Below, piece by piece: positions 14,665 through 21,258 of a DNA stretch of 21,258 bases. Each line of letters begins with the position of its first letter. The first letter of the stretch is position 1. The notes beneath the pieces are model-generated. The model did not search any database and was not told the DNA's origin. It saw only the letters and a list, made by a program, of their open reading frames with translations. The position numbers and the translations under genes are program-made. Source of the stretch: an uncultured Colwellia sp. (GTDB taxonomy: Bacteria; Pseudomonadota; Gammaproteobacteria; Enterobacterales; Alteromonadaceae); contig CAJWBY010000072.1 of NCBI GenBank assembly GCA_913020705.1, positions 1-21,258 of the forward strand, written 5' to 3'.

Positions 14665-14709
14665 ACTGTTGTAAGATTGCCTTAATCACATATATTAAGG
14701 GTTAATTTA

Positions 14710-15288
14710 ATGTCATCACATGAAGAAAAAATCACGCTAGCTGGCGGTTGCTTTTGGTGTATTGAAGCGGCATTTAAACAATTAGTCGGAATTAAATCTG
14801 CTATATCAGGTTATATGGGCGGCAATGCAGCGCTAGCAACCTACGAAAATGTCTGCTCTGGTGAAAGTGGTCATGCTGAAGTTGTACAGTTAACATTTGA
14901 TAGCTCTGAGATTACTGCTCGTGAGATATTAGAGATTTTTTTCACACTTCATGATGCTAGCCAGTTAAATCGTCAAGGTAACGATATAGGTACTCAATAT
15001 CGCTCAGGTATTTTTTATCACAATAATGAGCAACGAGAACTCGCCTTAGAAGTCATTACTGAGATCAATGCAAGTGATATGTTTAACGATGTTGTAGTGA
15101 CTGAAGTTACAGCGGAGTCTGAATTCTTTTCTGGTGAGAAGTTCCATCAAGATTACTTCAACAACAATGCAGATACCCCTTATTGCCAAGTAATTATTTC
15201 ACCTAAGCTAGCGAAGTTTAGACAAACATTTGTAAGTAAACTAAAGCCTATCGAACATGAAGTTGAATCAATATCCGCTGTAAGTTAA
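14710..15288 (+). CDS. msrA: Peptide methionine sulfoxide reductase A
   Basis: MsrA reduces the S epimer of methionine sulfoxide in proteins, using thioredoxin. The catalytic motif GGCFWC lies at 12-17 with Cys14 as the nucleophile. Other family blocks are YMGGNAALATYENVCSGESG, HAEVVQLTFD, GNDIGTQYRSGIFYH and EKFHQDYF. At 192 residues with no signal peptide it is a cytoplasmic single-domain form without fused MsrB, shorter than E. coli MsrA (212). AAGGG lies about 9 nt before the ATG. Possible MetJ control is suggested by the tandem boxes at 14641-14664. It is convergent with cnoX. Confidence 0.97.
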   Translation: MSSHEEKITLAGGCFWCIEAAFKQLVGIKSAISGYMGGNAALATYENVCSGESGHAEVVQLTFDSSEITAREILEIFFTLHDASQLNRQGNDIGTQYRSGIFYHNNEQRELALEVITEINASDMFNDVVVTEVTAESEFFSGEKFHQDYFNNNADTPYCQVIISPKLAKFRQTFVSKLKPIEHEVESISAVS

Positions 15289-15331
15289 TAATTTATTCTC
15301 AGCTTAGTTTTTAGCTTACATTTTCCATCTA

Positions 15332-15360
15332 GCCTTTATATTAATTTAAATATAAATGGC
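15332..15360. repeat. AT-rich hairpin downstream of msrA
   Basis: GCC-TTTATATT (15332-15342) pairs with AATATAAA-T-GGC (15349-15360), an 11-bp stem with one bulged T and a 6-nt loop. It lies between convergent msrA and cnoX. No T tract is present, so termination is uncertain. Confidence 0.4.
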
Positions 15361-15367
15361 CTATTTC

Positions 15368-15422
15368 GAAGCCTCACTTACTCATTTTAAATGACTATCT
15401 TTTTAAATAATAAGTGGGCTTC
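15368..15422. repeat. Long-loop inverted repeat between msrA and cnoX
   Basis: GAAGCC-T-CACTTA (15368-15380) and TAAGTGGGCTTC (15411-15422) pair over 12 bp with one bulged base around a 30-nt AT-rich loop. It sits just beyond the end of cnoX and could serve as a shared 3'-end structure for both convergent genes. The long loop and absence of a T tract make it atypical as a terminator. Confidence 0.45.
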
Positions 15423-15444
15423 TATTAAGCGTTTTGCTCATAAA

Positions 15445-16305
15445 TTAATACATCAAGGTGTATAATTTTCTCCGATACTTATTCGCTAATGGATCACCAT
15501 CAGGTAAAGACTTCAGTACATCAAGGTATAAACTCTTACTTACCGCATCACCACTGTCTTTTTGCATTAAACGAAAGAGTAAGTTCAACGCTTCTTCATG
15601 ACGATTAACTTGGCTGTACTGTGCAACAAGTTGATGCTGCAATTCAATATTGTCTGTATCACTAGCTAATTGCGCTTCTAGTGCTTTTATTTCTGGCGAA
15701 TCAGCTGCTTGAATCGAAAGCTCTAGCTTAGCAATCAATGCGTGATAATAACTGTCTTGATCTACCATCAAAATAGTGGCGAGTAACGATTCAGCTTCTG
15801 AGGTTTTGCCTGTTTGTAGATAAACATCTGATAGCACTAATTTTATATCGGCACGTTCACTATCAAGTTGAAAAGCATTGCTGATCACTGTAAATGCATC
15901 ATTCACATTGTTATCGGCTAACAATTGTTGTGCTTGAGCGAGCAATAATTCTTCTTTTTTAGGTAGATGTTTCGCTAAAAATTCATTTATTTGGTCATCG
16001 CTTTGTGGCCCAGTTAGCCCATCAAGTGGCTGTCCATCTTTCACTAAAATAGCGGTAGGAAGCCCTTGAATACCAAACTGTTGAGCAATTTGCTGCTGAG
16101 TTTGACAGTCAACAGTTGCGTAAAGTATATGTGCTTCAAGCCCTTGTAAACCGAAAGCTAATTTGGCTTTTAGATCTAAGCTTTCTGGTACTTGTTCCGC
16201 CCAAAAATCAACTAAAACGGGTTTAGTTTTTGACTCTTCTATAATAATTTGTTGAAAATTGTCTAACGTTATTTCAATGGCATTTGTAGTCACAGTCATT
16301 TCCAT
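15445..16305 (-). CDS. cnoX: Thioredoxin-fold/TPR co-chaperone CnoX (YbbN)
   Basis: E. coli CnoX is a chaperedoxin: a thioredoxin fold joined to TPR repeats that holds unfolded proteins under chlorine stress and passes them to GroEL or DnaK. This 286-residue protein has the same architecture. The thioredoxin domain spans about 10-115, with KPVLVDFWAE and GLPTAILVKDGQPLDGLTGP, and TPR helices about 118-270, ending NKYRRKLYTLMY like the E. coli KYRRQLYALLY. Where E. coli reads SQHC this protein reads VPES (39-42), so no cysteine is present at the canonical redox site. Cys67 (VDCQTQQQIAQQFG) matches the other E. coli cysteine. No Shine-Dalgarno sequence is obvious; Met3 is an alternative start. 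Confidence 0.92.
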   Translation of the reverse strand: MEMTVTTNAIEITLDNFQQIIIEESKTKPVLVDFWAEQVPESLDLKAKLAFGLQGLEAHILYATVDCQTQQQIAQQFGIQGLPTAILVKDGQPLDGLTGPQSDDQINEFLAKHLPKKEELLLAQAQQLLADNNVNDAFTVISNAFQLDSERADIKLVLSDVYLQTGKTSEAESLLATILMVDQDSYYHALIAKLELSIQAADSPEIKALEAQLASDTDNIELQHQLVAQYSQVNRHEEALNLLFRLMQKDSGDAVSKSLYLDVLKSLPDGDPLANKYRRKLYTLMY

Positions 16306-16374
16306 TTAGTTTTATTGATAAGCGTCTATACCCTTTATTTTGGGGCAATTATTGAAAGCTCAAGGGCTAAACAC

Positions 16375-16413
16375 AAAAAGCTGAACTCCCGTTATGTTTA
16401 GAAGCTCAGCTTT
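16375..16413 (-). terminator. Intrinsic terminator of the acyl-CoA dehydrogenase gene
   Basis: On the - strand AAAGCTGAGCT (16413-16403) pairs with AGTTCAGCTTT (16387-16377) over 11 positions with one G-U wobble, and a run of five T ends at 16375. It lies just after the dehydrogenase stop, so cnoX is likely transcribed mostly from its own promoter. Confidence 0.85.
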
Positions 16414-16434
16414 AGATTTGTTAAACGAGAGAAA

Positions 16435-17589
16435 TTAAATTTCGCGTAATAACTCACGCGCAATAATAATTTTCTGAATTTCGCTCGTACCTTCATAAAT
16501 AGTAGTAATACGAACATCGCGTGCCATGCGTTCTAATGGATATTCTTTGATATAACCGCCCCCGCCCATTAATTGCAATGCATCGTAACAAGCTGTATTT
16601 GCTTTTTCAGCGGCAAATAATTTTGCCATTGAAGCCGACTTACCAAAAGGTAGCCCTTGCTCTTTTGTGTAAGCCGCTTGCATAAGTAATAAACGTGCTG
16701 CTTCCAAATCAGTATAACGTTCAGCAAGTTTCCACTGTAAACCTTGAAAGTTTGATAATGCTTGGCCAAACTGCTTGCGCTCAGTAATAAAGGCACGTGC
16801 ATAATCCATAGCAGCTAAACCAATTCCTAACGCTAATGAACCAATACCAATTCTACCGCCAGCCAATTCACCAACAGCAACGCCAAAACCTTTATTTTCT
16901 TTACCCATCATAGCAGTCGCGGGTATGCGACAATCAGTAAAACTCACTTCATTAGTCGGAGATGCTTTTTGACCCATTTTTTCTTCAGGTTTACTAACCG
17001 TGATACCTGGTGTGTTTGCTTCAACTAAGAAACATGAAATGCCTTTTCCTTTTGGTGCTGTCGCGTCGGTTACCGCCCACACAACAAAGATATCGGCAAA
17101 ACTCGCACTGGTAATATAAAGTTTACTACCATTTAATACATATTCATCACCGTCAAGTGCTGCTGAGGTTTTCATACCTGCGGGATCTGAGCCAGCATTA
17201 TTCTCAGTTAAACAAAATGCGCCTGCTTTATATTCACCGCTACATATTTTAGGTAAGTAATTTTGCTTTTGTTCTTCATTACCTACAGCCTGAATAACTT
17301 CTGCGACCATATTAGTAACCGATGTTGTTACCGCAGTTGAAGCACAAGCCCGTGCTATTTCTGTTATTGCTAAACTAAAAGCAACCGAACCTGCTTCAAC
17401 GCCACCATATTCAGCTTTAATGTTTAAGCCCATAAAACCAAGCTCTGTTAATTGCGCTAAGTTTTTAAGGAAAAGTGTTTGATCTTGGGTTTCATCAAGT
17501 TCGGCGGCTACTGGAGCTAATTCACTTTCAGCGAATTTTTTTGCCATATCTTGAATCATCATCTGCTCTTCGGTTAATGATAAATTCAT
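16435..17589 (-). CDS. Acyl-CoA dehydrogenase (short/branched-chain type)
   Basis: This FAD enzyme of 384 residues oxidises an acyl-CoA at the alpha-beta bond and passes electrons to electron-transfer flavoprotein. It has the family signature FCLTENNAGSDPAGMKT, the FAD-contact YITSASFADIFVVW, RKQFGQALSNFQGLQWKLA, and the second signature QLMGGGGYIKEYPLERMARD. The catalytic Glu366 in TTIYEGTSEIQ occupies the position used by short-chain and butyryl-CoA dehydrogenases. Substrate could be butyryl-, isobutyryl- or 2-methylbutyryl-CoA; the gene stands alone without enoyl-CoA hydratase or thiolase neighbours that would decide. A promoter with an overlapping palindrome lies upstream and a clear terminator downstream. 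Confidence 0.93.
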   Translation of the reverse strand: MNLSLTEEQMMIQDMAKKFAESELAPVAAELDETQDQTLFLKNLAQLTELGFMGLNIKAEYGGVEAGSVAFSLAITEIARACASTAVTTSVTNMVAEVIQAVGNEEQKQNYLPKICSGEYKAGAFCLTENNAGSDPAGMKTSAALDGDEYVLNGSKLYITSASFADIFVVWAVTDATAPKGKGISCFLVEANTPGITVSKPEEKMGQKASPTNEVSFTDCRIPATAMMGKENKGFGVAVGELAGGRIGIGSLALGIGLAAMDYARAFITERKQFGQALSNFQGLQWKLAERYTDLEAARLLLMQAAYTKEQGLPFGKSASMAKLFAAEKANTACYDALQLMGGGGYIKEYPLERMARDVRITTIYEGTSEIQKIIIARELLREI

Positions 17590-17616
17590 TTGTTACTCAC
17601 TTTTGTATTTTATATT

Positions 17617-17645
17617 TGTATAGGGCGAACATTTGAAAAATTCAA
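17617..17645 (-). promoter_or_regulatory. Candidate sigma-70 promoter of the acyl-CoA dehydrogenase gene
   Basis: On the - strand TTGAAT (17645-17640) and TATACA (17622-17617) are separated by exactly 17 nt, each matching 4 of 6 consensus positions. The -35 box lies inside the 17628-17650 palindrome. Confidence 0.5.
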
Positions 17646-17650
17646 ATGTT
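17628..17650. promoter_or_regulatory. Perfect 10-bp palindrome, likely operator
   Basis: AACATTTGAA (17628-17637), spacer AAA, and TTCAAATGTT (17641-17650) are perfect inverted copies. They cover the -35 box and half of the spacer of the promoter above. There is no T tract on either strand, so a terminator for uppP is unlikely. The shape (two 10-bp half-sites, dyad centre to centre 13 bp) suits a dimeric repressor. The protein is unknown. Confidence 0.6.
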
Positions 17651-17723
17651 ATAGTTCTTATTATTATTTTAATTGTTATTTCTTATCTATTTGTACGATA
17701 TCTCAACCGATTTAGTTCAATTA

Positions 17724-18536
17724 TCAAAGTACGAACCAAAGTAACGCTACACCGAGCACTAATCGGTATATAACAAATGGCATCATGCCTACTTTTTCAA
17801 GTAAGATGAGGAAGTAGTGAATACAGGCATAAGCGCTAAAAAAAGCTAACACGCTGCCAAGTCCAATCGCATTCCAATCAACAGGTCCTGATTCAGTAAT
17901 TAATTTATAGGTTAAATAACTGCCCGCCATTCCGATAGCAGGTATTGACAATAAAAATGAAAATCGTGCAGCATTCTCTCGACTTAACCCAAGCATTAAG
18001 CCAATAGTCATGGTTATACCTGAGCGTGATGTCCCCGGAATTAACGCTATTGCTTGTGCTAGACCAATAAGCATTGCGCCTTTAAAGCCTAGTTTTTCAA
18101 AATCGACATGTTCTGAAGCTTTTCTTTTTCCAGCTTTTATATCAGCATAACCGAGAAAAAACCCAAAGATTAACGTCGTTGCGGCAATAACAGCAGCAGT
18201 ACGTAAATTGTCTTCAATAAAGTCTTTGCCGAGTAAGCCAAATAACCCTAATGGGATCGTGGCAAATAATATCCACCAAGCGAGTTTGCCTTCAAAGCTG
18301 GAATTATCACCTTTTATACTGCCCACCCAAGCAACCGCCATATTAGCTACGTCTTTACGAAAATATAAAACAACAGCCAGTAAAGTGCCTACATGTAAAG
18401 CTACATCAAGTGCTATGCCTTGGTCTTTCCACCCTAAAATTGCTGAGGGTAATATTAAGTGCGCCGAGCTTGATACAGGTAAAAACTCCGTTAAACCTTG
18501 TACAATGGCTAAAATAAATATCTCTGTAATAGTCAT
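17724..18536 (-). CDS. uppP: Undecaprenyl-diphosphatase UppP (BacA)
   Basis: UppP dephosphorylates undecaprenyl diphosphate to recycle the lipid carrier of peptidoglycan synthesis in the inner membrane; overexpression gives bacitracin resistance in E. coli. The 270-residue protein is strongly hydrophobic with about eight predicted spans. The catalytic regions are [15 protein letters not shown] (13-27, with Glu17 and the SSSAH loop) and PGTSRSG (167-173, with Arg171). Length matches E. coli (273). The start ATG has AAGGA about 12 nt upstream, rather distant. It lies 64 nt after folK in the same direction. Confidence 0.97.
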   Translation of the reverse strand: MTITEIFILAIVQGLTEFLPVSSSAHLILPSAILGWKDQGIALDVALHVGTLLAVVLYFRKDVANMAVAWVGSIKGDNSSFEGKLAWWILFATIPLGLFGLLGKDFIEDNLRTAAVIAATTLIFGFFLGYADIKAGKRKASEHVDFEKLGFKGAMLIGLAQAIALIPGTSRSGITMTIGLMLGLSRENAARFSFLLSIPAIGMAGSYLTYKLITESGPVDWNAIGLGSVLAFFSAYACIHYFLILLEKVGMMPFVIYRLVLGVALLWFVL

Positions 18537-18600
18537 TAGTTGTTATATTCCTTTTTAATAATTCAATTCTTAATCGTACATTTTAAAACGTGTGACTTAC

Positions 18601-19095
18601 CTAATTAGCTGGCCAAGAAAAGTCTACAATCGTTATTTGTTGTTTTGATTTATCGTACTTTTGCCAAAGTTGTTGATAAGACTCGTTCAAGATTGGATGT
18701 TTGAGGAGTGGTGCTACTTCAGCTAATGGCCACAATACAAAAGCATTTTCGGTGATTTCGGCACGTGGAATTTGTGCGGGGGCATCAATCACTAAGTCAT
18801 CAAAAAGTAACAAGTCTAAATCTAGGGTACGAGGGCTATATTTTTTTGCATCAATTTCTCTGCCGTTGGCAAACTCTATATCACGAAGTGCTTTTGCTAC
18901 TTGTTCTATAGTTAATTCGGTACTTACTCCAACAACCATATTATAAAATTCAGCGCCATCAAAACCCACTGCTTTACTTGCAAATAATGACGACAACGTT
19001 AATTCACCAAAAGTTAATTTAAGTGCAGACAAACCAGAACGTACATAATGATGTCGATCAACATTACTACCCAATGATATATATAAACGGGCCAT
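18601..19095 (-). CDS. folK: HPPK, 6-hydroxymethyl-7,8-dihydropterin pyrophosphokinase
   Basis: FolK transfers pyrophosphate from ATP to 6-hydroxymethyl-7,8-dihydropterin in folate synthesis. The N-terminal YISLGSN, the NMVV segment and the signature PRTLDLDLLLFDD (88-100, with magnesium-binding Asp92 and Asp94) are clear, followed by PRAEITENAFVLWPLAEV. At 164 residues the length is normal (E. coli 159). Its start ATG overlaps the folB stop by one base (TAATG on the - strand), so the two consecutive folate enzymes are translationally coupled. Confidence 0.96.
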   Translation of the reverse strand: MARLYISLGSNVDRHHYVRSGLSALKLTFGELTLSSLFASKAVGFDGAEFYNMVVGVSTELTIEQVAKALRDIEFANGREIDAKKYSPRTLDLDLLLFDDLVIDAPAQIPRAEITENAFVLWPLAEVAPLLKHPILNESYQQLWQKYDKSKQQITIVDFSWPAN

Positions 19096-19469
19096 TAAAT
19101 CTGTTTATCATTATTTGATTCGCTACCACGTTCAATTTCAACAGCAACAGTAAACGCATTATGTACGGCATTTGGCTTTGCTACTTTCAATTTAAGCCAA
19201 GGAATATGATACGTTTCCATCAAAAACTTAGCCATGCGCTCTGCTAATGTTTCGATTAAATCCACTGGGTTATCATTAGCAAAATCAGCAATTTCTTCTG
19301 ATATTTTGGCGTAGTCTAACGTTTTAGCAAGTTCGTCATTTTCAGCGGCTAGCGCTGTATTCCAGCCCATTGCTACATCTATCACTAACGTTTGCTTGAT
19401 CTGTTTTTCCCATTCAAAAAAACCTATCGTGGTTTGAATGCTTAAGCCTTGAATATGAACTTTATCCAT
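19095..19469 (-). CDS. folB: Dihydroneopterin aldolase
   Basis: FolB cleaves 7,8-dihydroneopterin to 6-hydroxymethyl-7,8-dihydropterin and glycolaldehyde, supplying the substrate of FolK. Conserved elements are VHIQGLSIQTTIGFFEWEK near the N-terminus, LDYAKISEEI, the pterin-binding Glu73 in DLIETLAERMA and Lys98 in LKVAKPNAV. The 124-residue length is typical of this small octamer-forming enzyme. GGTGAG lies about 9 nt before the ATG. It is the first gene of a folB-folK-uppP run and is divergent from plsY across 208 nt. Confidence 0.96.
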   Translation of the reverse strand: MDKVHIQGLSIQTTIGFFEWEKQIKQTLVIDVAMGWNTALAAENDELAKTLDYAKISEEIADFANDNPVDLIETLAERMAKFLMETYHIPWLKLKVAKPNAVHNAFTVAVEIERGSESNNDKQI

Positions 19470-19677
19470 TAACGTATACTCACCTTTAATCAGTAATTAA
19501 AAATAAAAATTAGCAATCTGCCGATAACAACTAAAATAAAGGCGATTTTACCTGTGCAGTGCTATAAAAACTAGTGCGTCACTGATCAATTAATATTTTT
19601 TATTGGCAGACTGTAAAGAAAAACTTATTTGCATTGCGATCACGACACGATAGAATATCGAAAGTTGTTAAAAAGTT

Positions 19678-20328
19678 GTGAGAAACAATAATAGTTTTGA
19701 CAATAAATTTGGAGATTTTGGTATTATCGCTTTATTACTAACACTTATGATGATCATTGCTGCCTATTTGGTCGGCTCGATTTCTAGTGCTATTTTATTA
19801 TGTAAGTTATTAAAGCTTCCCGATCCTCGCTCTACTGGGTCAAACAACCCCGGAGCAACCAATGTTTTGCGTATAAGTAATAAATTTATAGCTTCTCTGG
19901 TATTAGCCTTCGATATTCTAAAAGGAACGATTCCTGTTTGGGGGGCTTATTTTCTTGGACTAGATCCACTCAATTTAGGACTCATCGCCCTCGCTGCTTG
20001 TTTAGGACATATGTATCCCATATTTTTCAATTTTCAAGGAGGTAAAGGAGTAGCAACGGCACTTGGTGTTTTATTACCCATTGGTTTAGATCTAGGTGGA
20101 TTATTAATTTTAACTTGGGTCAGTGTGATATATTTTACTCGCTACTCAAGTTTAGCAGCCATTGTTACAGTATCTCTAGCTCCTTTTTATATTTGGTTGT
20201 TAAAACCTTTATACATGTATCCTGTGATGATGCTTTCGGTTTTAATTGTATTTCGCCATAAGGACAATATATGGCGATTAATTAAAGGACATGAGAGTAA
20301 AGTTTCCTTTAAAAACACATCCAAATAG
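19678..20328 (+). CDS. plsY: Glycerol-3-phosphate acyltransferase PlsY
   Basis: PlsY is an inner-membrane enzyme that acylates glycerol-3-phosphate from acyl phosphate, starting phospholipid synthesis. Conserved cytoplasmic loops are SISSAI with [19 protein letters not shown], then [21 protein letters not shown], then [10 protein letters not shown]. About five membrane spans are expected. The frame opens with GTG at 19678, giving 216 residues, but no good Shine-Dalgarno sequence precedes it, and the first 20 residues ([14 protein letters not shown]) are polar, unlike the short N-terminus of E. coli PlsY. Alternatives are ATT at 19723 with GGAG 8 nt upstream, or ATG at 19747 just before IIAAYLVGS. 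The start is therefore uncertain. Confidence 0.94.
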   Translation: MRNNNSFDNKFGDFGIIALLLTLMMIIAAYLVGSISSAILLCKLLKLPDPRSTGSNNPGATNVLRISNKFIASLVLAFDILKGTIPVWGAYFLGLDPLNLGLIALAACLGHMYPIFFNFQGGKGVATALGVLLPIGLDLGGLLILTWVSVIYFTRYSSLAAIVTVSLAPFYIWLLKPLYMYPVMMLSVLIVFRHKDNIWRLIKGHESKVSFKNTSK

Positions 20329-20342
20329 TTTCATATCCGTCG

Positions 20343-21258
20343 TTAAACCGCAGGTAAAGTATCTAACGGCCAACGTGGTGTAGCTTTAAAAGATAAGTCT
20401 GCGTCAGTTCCAACTTTTAAACGCTGTAAACCAGCATAAGCAATCATCGCGCCGTTATCAGTACAAAATTCAGGACGTGGATAGAAAACCTCACCGCCCA
20501 GTTTTTTAGTAATTTCTCCTAACTTTTCACGTAATGACGTATTAGCACTCACACCACCTGCAATAACTAACCGTTTCAATTTACATTGTTGCAAAGCACG
20601 GCGACATTTAATCGCTAATGTATCAACGACAGCTTCTTGAAACGCGTAAGCAACATCTGCATGAGTTTGCTCATCCATTCCTTCATTACCTTGTGACTTT
20701 TGAAGTTCGATTTCTTTGCGAATAATAGTACCAGCAGCAGTTTTTAAACCACTAAAGCTAAAATCTAATCCTGGGCGAGACGTCATCGGTCGTGGCATAG
20801 TGAAACGACCTTGAGTCCCTTTTTCAGCCATTTTAGATAATGCTGGACCACCTGGGTAATCTAGCCCAAGTAACTTCGCCGTTTTATCAAACGCTTCTCC
20901 GGCGGCATCATCAACTGATTCACCTAACATTTCATATTGACCAATACCGTCAACACGCACCAGCATGGTGTGCCCACCAGAAACAAGTAATGCAACAAAG
21001 GGAAAGTCAGGTACGTTTTCTTCTAACATCGGTGCCAATAAGTGACCTTCCATGTGATGCACTGGCACTGCAGGCAAGCCCCAACCATATGCTAAACTTC
21101 GACCAATTGAGCAACCCACCAATAATGCCCCCACTAAACCAGGCCCAGCAGTATAAGCAACGCCGTCTAAATCAGCAGGTGTTAAGTTAGCCTCTTTTAA
21201 GACCTCCTTAATTAGAGGTATGGTTTTACGTACATGGTCTCGTGATGCCAATTCAGGC
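20343..21258 (-). CDS. tsaD: tRNA N6-threonylcarbamoyladenosine transferase TsaD (5' end outside window)
   Basis: TsaD, with TsaB and TsaE, transfers threonylcarbamoyl to A37 of tRNAs that read ANN codons. The visible part contains [13 protein letters not shown], the metal-binding [59 protein letters not shown] and [12 protein letters not shown], all as in E. coli. The frame stays open to the window edge on the - strand and reads [12 protein letters not shown], which in E. coli lies about 45 residues into the protein, so roughly that many N-terminal residues are missing. A TTG near 21251 is just an internal Leu codon. It converges on plsY with only 14 nt between stops, leaving no room for a standard terminator. 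Confidence 0.97.
   Translation of the reverse strand, partial: PELASRDHVRKTIPLIKEVLKEANLTPADLDGVAYTAGPGLVGALLVGCSIGRSLAYGWGLPAVPVHHMEGHLLAPMLEENVPDFPFVALLVSGGHTMLVRVDGIGQYEMLGESVDDAAGEAFDKTAKLLGLDYPGGPALSKMAEKGTQGRFTMPRPMTSRPGLDFSFSGLKTAAGTIIRKEIELQKSQGNEGMDEQTHADVAYAFQEAVVDTLAIKCRRALQQCKLKRLVIAGGVSANTSLREKLGEITKKLGGEVFYPRPEFCTDNGAMIAYAGLQRLKVGTDADLSFKATPRWPLDTLPAV

Noticed and set aside
17628..17650. Terminator for uppP
   Set aside because: No T tract follows the stem on the - strand; the position over a promoter suits an operator better.
19517..19610. Distant inverted repeat TCTGCC-G-ATAA / TTAT-T-GGCAGA in the folB-plsY gap
   Set aside because: The arms are short, imperfect and 72 nt apart; chance is a sufficient explanation.
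1..21258. CRISPR arrays, insertion sequences, prophage or toxin-antitoxin modules
   Set aside because: No spaced direct repeats, transposase, integrase or paired toxin-antitoxin genes were found on either strand.

Overview
This is an AT-rich window of ordinary chromosomal DNA from a marine gammaproteobacterium. The gene set (dbpA, yebG, rmf, thrLABC, cnoX), the clustering of tsaD, plsY, folB, folK and uppP, and close protein similarity to E. coli counterparts alongside low-GC codon choice suggest Alteromonadales, probably Colwelliaceae (inference). No rRNA, tRNA, CRISPR array, insertion sequence or prophage is visible.

Left part (1-3923, + strand): the 3' end of moeA (molybdopterin molybdenumtransferase), an alpha/beta hydrolase, the DEAD-box helicase dbpA, then an SOS unit in which a perfect LexA box (2671-2686) precedes yebG and a YgjP-type zinc metallopeptidase lying 9 nt downstream. 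Next come a possible 31-residue membrane protein (4203-4298) and a three-gene signalling module (4485-6402): a stand-alone receiver, a CheC/CheX-like phosphatase and a PAS-GGDEF diguanylate cyclase with overlapping ends.

Centre (6403-12373): the threonine operon is complete. It has a leader peptide rich in Thr and Ile codons, an attenuator terminator, thrA, thrB (coupled by TAATG), thrC (GTG start) and a strong terminator. It is followed by ung and a bidirectional terminator shared with the convergent ribosome-hibernation gene rmf, which is only 57 codons long.

Right part (12377-21258): a DUF3820 gene (-), an unrecognised 372-residue protein (+), and msrA (+), preceded by three tandem MetJ-like boxes. 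Then on the - strand lie cnoX (thioredoxin fold plus TPR, lacking both redox-motif cysteines) and an acyl-CoA dehydrogenase whose promoter carries a perfect palindrome. The folB-folK-uppP group follows on the - strand, with plsY divergent from it, and finally tsaD (-), cut by the window end.

No large novel system is present. The observations most worth a second look are regulatory or modular: the receiver/CheC/cyclase module, the LexA-yebG-peptidase unit, the MetJ-box array before msrA, the palindrome over the acyl-CoA dehydrogenase promoter, the cysteine-poor CnoX and the unassigned protein at 13168.
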